Shown: piece after piece, positions 1 to 8,293 of the stretch
Position numbering within the stretch: the first letter of the stretch is position 1
How the letters are laid out: every line of letters starts with the position of its first letter
Origin: an uncultured bacterium
Lineage (GTDB): Bacteria; Krumholzibacteriota; Krumholzibacteriia; LZORAL124-64-63
Direction: 5' to 3'
Length of the DNA stretch: 35,651 nucleotides
Assembly (NCBI GenBank): GCA_903912525.1
Contig: CAIWHK010000052.1
Location: 1-35,651 of the forward strand
Made by a program: the position numbers and the translations under genes
Notes under the pieces: generated by a model
The model's input: the letters and a program-made list of their open reading frames with translations, nothing else
What the model was told of the DNA's origin: nothing
Databases searched by the model: none

Positions 1-1700
1 ACCATCCGCTGCAGCCCTTCATAGGCCCCTGAGCGCAGCCGGTAGAAGTAGATGCCCGACGGCACCCGCTGCCCGGCCTCATCGGTGCCGTCCCAGGCCA
101 CGCTGTGATCGCCTGCGGCCAGGCTGCCCGCGACCAGCCGCTTGATGTTGTTGCCGCGCACGTCGAACACCTGCAGCTCCGTGTCGCCGCCGTCGGCCAG
201 CGTGAAGCGGATGGTGGTCGACGGGTTGAACGGGTTCGGCGTGTTCTGCGCCAGCAGCGTGCGCAGCGCGGGCGTCGGCGCCGGCGCCGGCGCGTCGGCG
301 AACCAGCCGAGGTCGTGGAACACCGACAGGGCCAGGTCGACACCGTCGGGGTCGAGGTCGCTGTTGATCGCCGGCTCCATCAGCAGGTTGGGCATCGCGC
401 TGGTGTCGAAGTGCGACACCGACGAGCCCGACTGCAGCGGGTTGGGCGTGTAGACCAGCGGCCGGCCCAGCGGGTCGGCGCCGGCGCGCTTGGTCGCGCT
501 CGAGTGGATGGTCGCGGTCAGGCCCGAGGCCAGCGCCGCCTTCAGCGTGACGCCGTCGGCCTGGCTGATCATCACCGACGGGATGGTGACTGCCGGGCCG
601 GAGCCGCCCATCGAGGACGCCGGGCCGGCCACATTGTTGACGACGATGACGCCGATGGCGCCGGCGTCCTGCGCCGCCTGCACCTTCATGGCGAAGGCGC
701 ACGTGCCGCGGTCGACCATGGCGATCTTGCCGCTCAGCGCGGCAGCGTTCTGCAGGGCGCTGCAGGCATCGGACGTGGGGGCCGTGTCGTCGATGGCCAG
801 CACGACCTGGCCGGTGACCGGGGTCGAGGCGACCGTGGGGCCGAAGCCCGCATCGCCCACGTTGTAGCTGCCCACGACGCCGGCCGGCGCCGAGACGAGG
901 AGCTCGGACGCATAGCCCAGCCAGTTGCCCGCGTTCCACGTGGCGAACTGGCCGGTGAAGGCGACGTTGCCCGGGTTGATGGCCGAGGCCACGCGCTGCG
1001 TGCTCGTCATGTTGGGCCACTGCAGGCCGACGGTATTGTCGTAGAGGAAGTTCGAGAACACGTCGCGCTTGGCGTTGAACAGCGCGCCGGTGCTGCTGTT
1101 CACCAGGCTGATGAAGCCCAGGCCGTGGCCGAACTCGTGCATCAGCACCACGACCAGGTTGATGCCGGAACCCGCGTTGCCGTCCAGGCCCAGGTACCAG
1201 CCGCTGCCGGGCAGGCAGGTCGCGCCGCCGAGGCTCACGTTGAACTGCGCGCGGAGGTCGTCGGCCGCCGAGTTCATCGCGCCCGGATTGAGGTCGACGC
1301 CCGACAGCTTGTTGGCCAGCGCCGCGGGATACCACGTCGCCGCCAGGGGCGCGTTCGCGAAGTCGGCGTTGTAGGACCGCGGTCCGGCCGAGCCGAGCAC
1401 CGCAGTCGTGGTCGTGCAGGTCAGCGGGTCGAAAGACGCGGTGACGCGGATCTCGACAGCGCTCGGCAACAGGGCGCCCCACACGTCGGCCGCGAACTGG
1501 AACGCGATCAGCCGCTGCTGCCCCAGCGTCGTGCCGGTGTTGCCGCCGACGGGCAGGACGGGCGTCGGGTCATTGAAGCCCTCGCCGGCCCCGTCGGCAT
1601 TGACGATCGTGATGGTCGCGGCGTTCGCTGCGCCGCTGCCCGCCAGCAGCAGGGCGCCGGTGGCGACGGCCAGGCAGGCTTTCCGGATGAAGTTCTTCAT
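1..1700 (-). CDS. Secreted PA-domain zinc metalloprotease with FlgD-Ig-like C-terminal tail (3' end cut by window)
   Basis: About 566 codons are visible and the C-terminus runs off the left edge. Residues 1-27 form a signal peptide ending ANA. The zinc motif HEFGHGLGF has H188, E189 and H192. The position where classical metzincins carry their third ligand (198) is Ser, so the third ligand must lie elsewhere; a later SHFDTSAMPNLLMEP stretch resembles a Met-turn. A protease-associated (PA) domain lies between these elements (about residues 300-410, with IAMVDRGTCAF and AIGVIVVNN). The tail has NTPNPFNPSTTIRF and SGIYFYRLRSG, the FlgD-Ig-like fold that in FCB-type bacteria often ends secreted proteins. 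The start is ATG with GGAGG nine bases upstream, one base after the stop of the preceding small gene, so the two are co-transcribed. The protease assignment rests on the motif; the substrate is unknown. Confidence 0.88.
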   Translation of the reverse strand, partial: MKNFIRKACLAVATGALLLAGSGAANAATITIVNADGAGEGFNDPTPVLPVGGNTGTTLGQQRLIAFQFAADVWGALLPSAVEIRVTASFDPLTCTTTTAVLGSAGPRSYNADFANAPLAATWYPAALANKLSGVDLNPGAMNSAADDLRAQFNVSLGGATCLPGSGWYLGLDGNAGSGINLVVVLMHEFGHGLGFISLVNSSTGALFNAKRDVFSNFLYDNTVGLQWPNMTSTQRVASAINPGNVAFTGQFATWNAGNWLGYASELLVSAPAGVVGSYNVGDAGFGPTVASTPVTGQVVLAIDDTAPTSDACSALQNAAALSGKIAMVDRGTCAFAMKVQAAQDAGAIGVIVVNNVAGPASSMGGSGPAVTIPSVMISQADGVTLKAALASGLTATIHSSATKRAGADPLGRPLVYTPNPLQSGSSVSHFDTSAMPNLLMEPAINSDLDPDGVDLALSVFHDLGWFADAPAPAPTPALRTLLAQNTPNPFNPSTTIRFTLADGGDTELQVFDVRGNNIKRLVAGSLAAGDHSVAWDGTDEAGQRVPSGIYFYRLRSGAYEGLQRM

Positions 1701-1701
1701 G

Positions 1702-2073
1702 TCAGCGCACCTCCGGGCCGGTCTGGGTGGGGTCGGCCAGGAAGAAGGCGTCGTATTCCTCACGGCTGTGGACGCAGCCGATGATGAGCTTACCGTCGGG
1801 CCCGAGGCGCGCGACGTTCACCGACAGGAAGCTGTCGTCGGCCATCGCCAGGCTGGAACCGTCGGCATTCAGGATGACGGTCCCGGCGTTGTCGTCGCGC
1901 GCGGGGATCGGATTGGCGGCCACCTGCGCGGCGGCGTCCGCGGCGGCCTGCGCGGCAGGCACGGGGGAGGCGATAGGGGCTGCGGCGCGCGCAGCCGGGT
2001 CGTCGGCGGCCATCGCCGCTGACGCGGACAGGCAAAGCCCGAGCAGGGCCAGGCGGTGGGTTCGCTTCTTCAT
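1702..2073 (-). CDS. Small secreted protein paired with the metalloprotease
   Basis: The product has 123 residues. A lysine-rich start and hydrophobic stretch end at AMA (about residue 22), a good signal peptide. The mature part is Ala/Pro-rich and then has a compact segment (TVILNADGSS, LGPDGKLIIGCVHSREEYDAFF) holding its only mature cysteine, in GCVHS. It lies directly upstream of the metalloprotease gene; the stop is followed by one base and then the protease ATG. I do not recognise a characterised family with confidence. The one-gene pairing suggests a partner, chaperone or inhibitor of the protease, but this is inference. Upstream ATG-like starts were rejected because they would put the signal peptide inside the protein. 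Confidence 0.75.
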   Translation of the reverse strand: MKKRTHRLALLGLCLSASAAMAADDPAARAAAPIASPVPAAQAAADAAAQVAANPIPARDDNAGTVILNADGSSLAMADDSFLSVNVARLGPDGKLIIGCVHSREEYDAFFLADPTQTGPEVR

Positions 2074-2149
2074 GGCTCGATTCTCTCCTGGGCGCGGGGG
2101 CGACCGACACCGGGCGGGTGCGATGCGGCCATGGCGGACACAACGTACT

Positions 2150-2178
2150 ATTCTACAATATCTGGCATCGGGTTGCAA
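2150..2178 (-). promoter_or_regulatory. Sigma70-like promoter for the small protein/metalloprotease pair
   Basis: Read on the minus strand this is TTGCAA, 17 bases, then TAGAAT. Transcription would begin near 2143, about 70 bases before the small-protein start. The region is clearly AT-richer than the flanking genes. Confidence 0.6.
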
Positions 2179-2234
2179 TCGACAAATCAGTACTTTTGCG
2201 GTAGACAATGGATGTTCAGGGTGTGTTCTGTGGG

Positions 2235-2250
2235 TGGGGAATTTTCCCCA
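2235..2250. promoter_or_regulatory. Perfect inverted repeat, operator candidate
   Basis: TGGGGAATTTTCCCCA is a 7-2-7 perfect inverted repeat between the divergent protease pair and the VTC operon, about 105 bases before the VTC start. Length and symmetry fit a dimeric regulator site; no regulator is encoded nearby. The rest of 2179-2356 holds no gene. GTATTACAT at about 2317-2325 could be a weak -10 for the plus-strand operon. Confidence 0.35.
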
Positions 2251-2356
2251 GATTGCCCACCGAGAGGTCGGCGCACTCGGCAACCGGGCGCGGGGGTTTC
2301 CATACCCGGTGCGATCGTATTACATTGGCCCCATGAACCATGCACGGAGTGCGGCA

Positions 2357-3148
2357 ATGCCCACCCCGCTCCCGGAGGCTCCCTTGGCCGCATCCAAGAC
2401 CACGTTTCGGCGCTACGAGTGCAAGTATGCCATCGACGAGGCCCAGGCAGCCGCTGTGCGTCAGGCGATCGGACCCTATGTGGAGCCCGATCCTCACGCC
2501 CGCAAACGCCCCGATGGCTGCTATGATATCCAGAGCGCCTATCTGGACTCGCCCAACCTGCGCCTCTACCAGGAGACCCGGGACGGGAACGTGAACCGCC
2601 TGAAGCTGCGGGTGCGGGAGTACCCGGGCAGCGGGGCCGACGCCCCGGTATTTGCGGAAATCAAAAGGCGTTACGACCGTCTCGTGCTCAAGTCCCGCGC
2701 CAGGATGTCGAGACCTATGGCAGTCGACATGCTGGCCGGCGTCACGGACAAGATCCCCGGATTGTCCCAGGACGAGCAGGCGTGCCACGACGAGTTCGTG
2801 GGCTGGCTGCTGAAGTGGCAGGCCCGACCCGTCGTGTGGGTCGGCTATACGCGCGAAGCGTATGTCGGCATCTACCAGGAGGACCTGCGCATCACGTTCG
2901 ATCGACGGCTGCGCTGTGCGCCGGCGGAAAGCCTGGAGCGGCCGGAGGAAACCGACTGGCGCGAGATGGAACCGTGCCGCGTCGTCCTGGAACTGAAGTT
3001 CGACGCGTCGTACCCCGACTGGATGCAGCAGTTGGTGGCTCGCCATGAGTTGAGGCAGGAATCGTTTTCGAAATACGCCAAGGCGGTCGAGCGGGGGCTT
3101 GACCATTGGCGACTGCCGTCCGGCTTCGTGTTCGGCAGCGACGGTTGA
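2357..3148 (+). CDS. VTC-domain protein, polyphosphate polymerase-like
   Basis: The product has 263 residues. It shows the triphosphate-tunnel pattern of VTC domains: alternating charged beta-strands FRRYECKYAI (E21, K23), RLKLRVREY (K83, R85, R87), EIKRRYD (E101, K103) and VVLELKFD near the C-terminus. In yeast Vtc4 such residues line the tunnel that makes polyphosphate from ATP. Bacterial homologues share the fold and are often next to DUF4956 genes, as here; their reaction is less well shown. I chose ATG 2357 because GGAG lies eight bases upstream; an in-frame ATG at 2333 has no ribosome site. It is the first gene of a tight operon with DUF4956 and HlyD-like genes. There is no signal peptide, so the domain is cytoplasmic. 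Confidence 0.85.
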   Translation: MPTPLPEAPLAASKTTFRRYECKYAIDEAQAAAVRQAIGPYVEPDPHARKRPDGCYDIQSAYLDSPNLRLYQETRDGNVNRLKLRVREYPGSGADAPVFAEIKRRYDRLVLKSRARMSRPMAVDMLAGVTDKIPGLSQDEQACHDEFVGWLLKWQARPVVWVGYTREAYVGIYQEDLRITFDRRLRCAPAESLERPEETDWREMEPCRVVLELKFDASYPDWMQQLVARHELRQESFSKYAKAVERGLDHWRLPSGFVFGSDG

Positions 3149-3161
3149 GGGGAAAGGGATC

Positions 3162-3848
3162 ATGCCCGAGGCGTTGACGACATTGCTGGGAGCATCCGAC
3201 GGCGCCTCGTCCCTGACGCTGGACGGGTTTTTGCTGCGCCTGCTCTCGGCGCTCGTGTTCGGCCAGGTGATCGCCTGGATCTACATCGGCACGCGCCGCG
3301 GCGTCAGCTACACGGCCACCGTGGCGCAGGCCGCGATCATCATGGCGCTGATCGTGACCTTGGTCATGTCGGTGGTCGGCAACAGCCTCGCCCGCGCCTT
3401 CGGCCTGTTCGGCGCCCTGGCGCTGATCCGCTTCCGCACCCCCGTCAAGGATGCGCGCGACACCGTCTTCCTGTTCTTCGCCGTCGCCATCGGCATCGCC
3501 TGCGGCACCGGCAACCTGCTGGGGGCACTGGCCGGCACCGTCGTGATCGGCGGCGTCCTGTGGTACCTGTCGTCGTCACGGTTCGGCTCGCGGTCCGGCC
3601 ATGACGGGTTGCTGCGCCTGCGCATGCCGAGCGTGGCCGAGGCCGCGGTCAAGGCCGTGCTGGACGCCCACTGCGCCTGGTCGCGGATCATGCACATGCG
3701 CGAACTGAGCGACGGCAGCGTCGAATATGCCTACCAGTTCGGCCTGCAGGACCTGGCCGCGGCGCCGCGGCTGTTGGCCGACGTGCGCGCGGTGCAGGGC
3801 GCGGCCGGGGTTTCGGTCCTGATGCAGGACGCGGAGGAATTGCCGTGA
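3162..3848 (+). CDS. DUF4956 membrane protein
   Basis: The product has 228 residues. Several hydrophobic helices lie between about residues 22 and 137, with the family signature ALIRFRTPVKDARDTVFLFFA (positions 87-107, written here without gaps in two parts: ALIRFRTPVK, then DARDTVFLFFA), then a soluble C-terminal domain. DUF4956 proteins have no established function but recur beside VTC-domain genes, so a shared membrane polyphosphate or transport process is plausible. The start is ATG with GAGGGGAAAGGG just upstream, 13 bases after the VTC stop. The C-terminus overlaps the next gene. Confidence 0.88.
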   Translation: MPEALTTLLGASDGASSLTLDGFLLRLLSALVFGQVIAWIYIGTRRGVSYTATVAQAAIIMALIVTLVMSVVGNSLARAFGLFGALALIRFRTPVKDARDTVFLFFAVAIGIACGTGNLLGALAGTVVIGGVLWYLSSSRFGSRSGHDGLLRLRMPSVAEAAVKAVLDAHCAWSRIMHMRELSDGSVEYAYQFGLQDLAAAPRLLADVRAVQGAAGVSVLMQDAEELP

Positions 3849-4969
3849 TGGCGTTCAACGGCGGCAACGGCAACGGCAACGGCAACGGCCACCTGCGCCT
3901 GAGGCGCCGCGACTTCCCCGGCCTGTGGCTGTGGTGCGCGGCCGTCCTGGCGGTCGTGGCGTTGTACGCGCGGCAGGAGCGCGGCGCGGTCCTGGCCGGC
4001 TATGCGCAGGAAACCGTGGCGCAGGTCGCCGCCGAGGCGCCCGGCAGGCTGCGCGATGTCGTCGTCGCCCCCGACCAGAAGGTCGCGGCCGGCCAGGTCG
4101 TGGCCTGGCTGGACGACACGCAACTGAAGCTCGAACTCGCCATGGCGTCCGCCGAACTGCGTCGCCTGCGCAGTGAGACCGAGCGCGAGACAGCAGCTTG
4201 GGCGCTCAGCCTGGAGTCGGACCGGCGACGCTTCGCGGGCGACTACGAGACCGCGCGCCTGGAATTCCTGGGCGCCCGGGCAGAACTGGCCTCGGCGCGC
4301 GTCGAGTTGCAGGGCCTCGAAGCCGTGCTGGCGCGCTCGCGCGCGCTGGCGGCGCAGACCCTGACCTCGCAGGCGACGCTCGAGGCCGACAGCACCGCCT
4401 GCCAGGCGCAGCGCGAGCTGGTGACCGGTCGCGAAGAGGTCGTCACGGCGCTGGCCGAGCGCTATCGCCAGTCCCAGGCGCGGCAGGCGCGGATGGAAGG
4501 CGCGGCAGGCGCGCCGTCCGCCTCGGCGCTGCCGGCGGCGCTGGCCGCGGCGGTCGAGGTGCAGGAGACACGACTGCAGCTGGCCGAACTGGCGCAGGCG
4601 CGCTGCGCGCTGCACGCGCCGTCGGCAGGCGTGGTCGGCGAGGTGCTGCGGCGTCCCGGCGAAGTCGTGGCTGCGGGTGAGCCCGTGCTGACGGTGGTCG
4701 GCGAACGCGCGATCGAGGTCGTGGCGTATGCGACGGAGGAACAGTCGGTGAGCGTGGCGGTCGGTGATCCCGTGCGCCTTCGGCGGTCGGCCCGCGGCAG
4801 CGCGCCCATCGACGCCGTGGTCACGTCGGTCGGGGCCGCGATGTCGGCGCTGCCGCTGCGGGTCGAGCCGTTCGCGCAGACGCCCATGTGGGGCCAGGCC
4901 ATTCGCATCCGCCTGCCCGAGGGCAGCGACGTCAAGCCGGGTGAATCATTCCGGCTCAGCTTCCGCTAG
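3845..4969 (+). CDS. HlyD-like membrane fusion (adaptor) protein
   Basis: The product has 374 residues. After a short Gly/Asn repeat (residues 6-15) and basic stretch there is one transmembrane helix (about 25-42). The first half of a lipoyl-like domain follows (about 60-92, APGRLRDVVVAPDQKVAAGQ), then a long helical hairpin rich in Ala, Glu and Arg (about 95-270), the second lipoyl half (about 275-315, APSAGVVGEVLRRPGEVVAAG) and a beta-barrel end. This is the layout of HlyD/EmrA adaptors linking an inner-membrane pump to the outside. No pump gene is adjacent; the neighbours are VTC and DUF4956, so the adaptor may act with DUF4956. The GTG start overlaps the previous stop (GTGA) with GGAGG seven bases before it; the next codon, ATG 3848, is equally possible. 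Confidence 0.85.
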   Translation: MMAFNGGNGNGNGNGHLRLRRRDFPGLWLWCAAVLAVVALYARQERGAVLAGYAQETVAQVAAEAPGRLRDVVVAPDQKVAAGQVVAWLDDTQLKLELAMASAELRRLRSETERETAAWALSLESDRRRFAGDYETARLEFLGARAELASARVELQGLEAVLARSRALAAQTLTSQATLEADSTACQAQRELVTGREEVVTALAERYRQSQARQARMEGAAGAPSASALPAALAAAVEVQETRLQLAELAQARCALHAPSAGVVGEVLRRPGEVVAAGEPVLTVVGERAIEVVAYATEEQSVSVAVGDPVRLRRSARGSAPIDAVVTSVGAAMSALPLRVEPFAQTPMWGQAIRIRLPEGSDVKPGESFRLSFR

Positions 4970-4987
4970 CCGGGAAGCGGACGGGGA

Positions 4988-5251
4988 TCAGCGCGTGCGG
5001 CGGTTGCCCTGGGGCGGCCGCCGTTCGCCTTTCCACCAGCAGACGGCGACGAACAGCATCGTCAACACGACGGCAATGCCGGCGAATCCCAGCGTCCATT
5101 TGACCACCTGCGCCAGGCCGACCATCAGGCCGATGTAGGCCGCCATCACGACGCGCCCCTGCCAGGCCGTCGGGAAGCCCCAGCCCATCCCGTCCGCCTT
5201 CGCGGGGAACCAGTACCTCGGCTGTTCGGGCGTCTCGTCCAGGTTGCTCAT
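4988..5251 (-). CDS. Small two-helix membrane protein
   Basis: The product has 87 residues. An acidic N-terminus is followed by PRYWFPAKADGMGWGFPTAW and then two hydrophobic helices (about 33-51 and 54-72) and a basic tail ending NRRTR. The WFPAK..GWGFP..WQG pattern recurs in small membrane proteins I have no function for. Its ATG overlaps the stop of the alkaline phosphatase gene by four bases (ATGA), so it is translationally coupled as the last gene of the C69 peptidase-phosphatase operon. Glycine-rich aromatic motif and helices suggest an inner-membrane location. Confidence 0.75.
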   Translation of the reverse strand: MSNLDETPEQPRYWFPAKADGMGWGFPTAWQGRVVMAAYIGLMVGLAQVVKWTLGFAGIAVVLTMLFVAVCWWKGERRPPQGNRRTR

Positions 5252-6609
5252 TTGCGCACCGCCATTTCCTGCAGCACCGAACCGATGTCGGTATTGTCCA
5301 GATAGGGTCCCCGCACCGGGTCGCGGCCGACGGCGCGCGCCGCCAGCGCCTCGCTGCCGGGACCGGCGGCGAACAGGGGGACCAGTGAATTCGTGTGGCT
5401 CTTCCCGTTGAGCACCATGCCGGGCATACGGCCCTTGCCGCGGGCCTCGAGCGGCACCTTCATGCGGCAGGCAGGCCAGGCGCCGTCGGCCGGCGCGGGC
5501 CCGGTCAGGTAGCCCGTCTCGTGGTCGGCCGTGATCACCAGCAGGTTCTCCTGCCAGCCGCCGTGCGCCATGATCCAGCCCCGCACCGCGGCCACCGCGT
5601 CGGCGAACGCGCACACTTCCTCGACCAACCGGCCCGGCTCGCCGTCGTGCGCCGCCCAGTCGACGGCGCCGCCCTCGACCATCAGGAAGAACCCGTCGGG
5701 ATCGGCGTCCAGCACGTTGATCGCGCCGAGGGCCATGTCCTTCAGCGCGGGCACCGTAGCCAGCGGCGGCACGGTGAACGCGTCGGCCGTGACGTCGCCG
5801 TCCCGCTGTTCCTGCAGCGTCTCGCGCACGCGCGCCAGGCCCAGCACGCGGGCCGGCGTTTCGCCGTCGGTCAGCTTCGCGAAGTCGGCCGGGTCCTGGA
5901 TCAGGGTCCACGGGTCGGGCCACGCATCGCCGTTCGCGTCGCCGCCCACCGCGCCGGCCAGCAGGCCCTTCCAGGTGTCCTCGCCGCCCACCCACCGGTA
6001 GTTCGGCGTGGCGTCGGGAGCGCCGTTGCGGTCGTAGAGTGGATGGCCGCAGCCCATCAGGACGTCCAACGGGGTGGCGGTCAGCAGGTCGAGCGCGATC
6101 TCCACGTAGCGCCCGCGGTCCTCGTTGTGGATGGCGCAGCCGGCCGGCGTCGCGTGCGCGAACGGCACCGACGTCACCAGCCCGGTCGCGCGCCCGCCGC
6201 GCTCCATGGCCTCGACGATGGTCAGCAGCGGCTTCCCGTCGGGCCCGACGCCCAGCCAGCCGTTGTGCGTCTTGTACCCGGTCGAGAGCGCGGTGGCCGC
6301 CGCCGCCGAGTCGGTGGCGGGCTGTCCCAGCGGGCCGTCGGCCCAGAACGCGGCCGGATCGTAGCCGTTGCCGTCGGCGAACGTGCTGACGGCCAGCTTC
6401 ACCGGCAGGTCCTGCCAGGATGGGAACAGGTCGGCGTCGTCACGCCACAGTGAGGCGGCGCGCAGGTGGTTGAAGCCGCAGCCGTCGGCGATCATCAGGA
6501 TGACGTTGCGCGGGCGCGGGGCGCTGTCTTCCGGCGCGCCGACGGCGATGCCCGCCGCCAGCAGGACCAGCATCGCCAGCGACCGCGCCGTTGTTCTCGT
6601 TGCCGTCAC
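5248..6609 (-). CDS. Alkaline phosphatase, PhoA family, exported
   Basis: The product has 453 residues, near the family's usual size. A signal peptide covers about residues 1-24. All expected metal and catalytic residues are visible: D42 in MIADG, nucleophile S101 in ATDSAAAATAL, E312, D317 and H321 in VEGGAVDWAAH, D362 and H363 in TADHET, and H405 in SHTNS. The enzyme hydrolyses phosphate monoesters outside the cytoplasm. The start is GTG, directly after the TAG of the upstream peptidase gene, with AAGGA seven bases before it. It is the middle gene of a three-gene operon. Phosphate release would fit the neighbouring VTC/DUF4956 operon, but the two are convergent and not demonstrably linked. 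Confidence 0.95.
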   Translation of the reverse strand: MTATRTTARSLAMLVLLAAGIAVGAPEDSAPRPRNVILMIADGCGFNHLRAASLWRDDADLFPSWQDLPVKLAVSTFADGNGYDPAAFWADGPLGQPATDSAAAATALSTGYKTHNGWLGVGPDGKPLLTIVEAMERGGRATGLVTSVPFAHATPAGCAIHNEDRGRYVEIALDLLTATPLDVLMGCGHPLYDRNGAPDATPNYRWVGGEDTWKGLLAGAVGGDANGDAWPDPWTLIQDPADFAKLTDGETPARVLGLARVRETLQEQRDGDVTADAFTVPPLATVPALKDMALGAINVLDADPDGFFLMVEGGAVDWAAHDGEPGRLVEEVCAFADAVAAVRGWIMAHGGWQENLLVITADHETGYLTGPAPADGAWPACRMKVPLEARGKGRMPGMVLNGKSHTNSLVPLFAAGPGSEALAARAVGRDPVRGPYLDNTDIGSVLQEMAVRK

Positions 6610-8259
6610 CTAGTAGTCCTTCGGTTCGGCCGCCGGCTTCGCCTCGACCGGCAGCTTCAGCTTCCCGGGGTGCCGCCTGACCACTTCGCGCAGCCAGCTT
6701 TCGGGGTAGCCCACTTCCTGCGGGCTTCCCTTCTCGTCCTGGATGTAGCCGTCGTTGTACTTCGTCAGCAGCAGCTCGCCGAGCGCGCGCCAGCGGCGCA
6801 CCACTTCCTCGGCGTGCAGCACCGAGTAGTCGGTCAGCCATCGCGTCGCCAGTTCCGGGTCGGTGCGGTACAGGACAGCGGTAGCCTGCTCGAAAGTCGG
6901 TTGCACGGCCAGATAATCGCCCTCGATGGCGTGCTGCACCAGGCGCACATCGGCAATCATCGGCTCGTAGCGCAGCGCCGCGTAGTTGGACACGAAGTTG
7001 AAGACCCAGAACGCCGAGTCCCAGCTGAACTTCTGCAACGTGCCCGCTGCGTACGAGGCCGGGATGTCCGTGATGCCGCAGTACAGCGGCGTGTAGCAGG
7101 TGAAATCCGTGTCGTCCAGTCCGTACCAGGTGATGCCGCCGATGGCGTCGGGCATCCCGCGTCGCGCCTGCGTCACCATCGAGAACCCGGTCTGCTGCGT
7201 CGAGATGGGACGCTCCCAGGTGTAGGCGGTATCGCCGAGCGCAAAGCCCATCGGCCGCGTGCGCAGCGGATAGCCGAACGGGCCGGCATCCATGCCCTTG
7301 GTCATGTCGTAGTCGGTGCCCTCGTAGTGGTCGCGCATCAGCGCGAAGACCTCGTCCAGCGACAGCTTCTCGTCGGGCTTGACGAACAGAGGGTACGGCT
7401 CGGCGCCGGCCACGCCGCGGTGGTAGTCGGGGCTCAGGCCCAGCGACGGCGCGGCGCGCCGGAAGATGCTCCACACGCGCGCGGCGGTGTAGCGCTTCTG
7501 CTGCGCGGTCAGCGGATGGAACGCGGCGCTCCAGTCGAAGGCGCCGTCGGCGGGCTTCCACCAGCCGTGCTCCTTCGCGAAGTCCTCCATGCCGGGCGAG
7601 AACAGGCAGTTCTGCGGGTCGTTCTTCGGGAACGTCGTGATGCGGCCGCCGTTGGCGAACGCGCTGATGTAGCCGTCGGGGACGCGGATGGCGACCCAGT
7701 GAGCGCCAGGACCTTTGCCAGCTTGGCCGCCCTTGCCCGGCCCGACCATCTCCATCACCCAGGCTTCCTTCGGGTCGCCGATGCAGTACGACTCGCCGCT
7801 GCTGCGATAGCCGTGCGTCGCGACCAGCCGACCCATCTCCTCGACGCATTCGCGCGCCGTGGTCGAGCGCTGCAGCGCCAGCCGCATCAGCGTCCAGTAG
7901 TGCAGCAGCCCCTCGTCGTTGGTCAGTTCGTCGCGCCCGCCGGTCGTCGTCTCGGCGATGGAGACCTGCTTCTCGTTCTGCAGGTTCACCACGGCCCACG
8001 TGTGCGCCGGGTAGGGCACCTGGCCGACCACCTGCCCGCTCCAGTTCCTGATGTCCTGCATCTCGCCGGGCTTGTGGTCGCCGGCGGGGATCCGCTCGAG
8101 CGTGGGATGGAACTCGCCGTCGCAGGTGTAGGTGACGAAGATCGATCCGTCGGTGGTGGCGCCGGGGCTGCAGACCAGGTTGGTGCAGGCCAGGGCGGCG
8201 GGGGCAGCGGCGACCAGGAGCAGCAGCGCGGCGATGGCGCGGGCGGACAAGCGGGACAT
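6610..8259 (-). CDS. C69-family dipeptidase-like Ntn hydrolase, exported
   Basis: The product has 549 residues. A signal peptide (residues 1-24, ending ALA) is followed directly by C25 in ACTNLVCSPGATTDGS, matching the C69 pattern in which an exposed N-terminal cysteine is the nucleophile. Later motifs such as ESYCIGDPKEAWVMEMVG and NGGRITTFP fit this family. Such enzymes cleave dipeptides or other amide bonds. I chose ATG 8259 because it places the signal peptide at the N-terminus and has GGGAAGG five bases upstream. It is the first gene of the operon with the phosphatase and a small membrane protein, which touch without gaps. The real substrate is unknown. Confidence 0.9.
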   Translation of the reverse strand: MSRLSARAIAALLLLVAAAPAALACTNLVCSPGATTDGSIFVTYTCDGEFHPTLERIPAGDHKPGEMQDIRNWSGQVVGQVPYPAHTWAVVNLQNEKQVSIAETTTGGRDELTNDEGLLHYWTLMRLALQRSTTARECVEEMGRLVATHGYRSSGESYCIGDPKEAWVMEMVGPGKGGQAGKGPGAHWVAIRVPDGYISAFANGGRITTFPKNDPQNCLFSPGMEDFAKEHGWWKPADGAFDWSAAFHPLTAQQKRYTAARVWSIFRRAAPSLGLSPDYHRGVAGAEPYPLFVKPDEKLSLDEVFALMRDHYEGTDYDMTKGMDAGPFGYPLRTRPMGFALGDTAYTWERPISTQQTGFSMVTQARRGMPDAIGGITWYGLDDTDFTCYTPLYCGITDIPASYAAGTLQKFSWDSAFWVFNFVSNYAALRYEPMIADVRLVQHAIEGDYLAVQPTFEQATAVLYRTDPELATRWLTDYSVLHAEEVVRRWRALGELLLTKYNDGYIQDEKGSPQEVGYPESWLREVVRRHPGKLKLPVEAKPAAEPKDY

Positions 8260-8293
8260 CGGGACCTTCCCGGGTTGGGGGTGGAGTGGGGGA

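Noticed and set aside
79-1482. A 467-codon minus-strand frame overlapping the protease gene
   Set aside because: It is a second frame of the protease gene, rich in Arg and Gly, without signal peptide or motifs.
2333-2356. ATG 2333 as start of the VTC gene
   Set aside because: In frame but no ribosome site; ATG 2357 has GGAG eight bases upstream. Kept only as an alternative.
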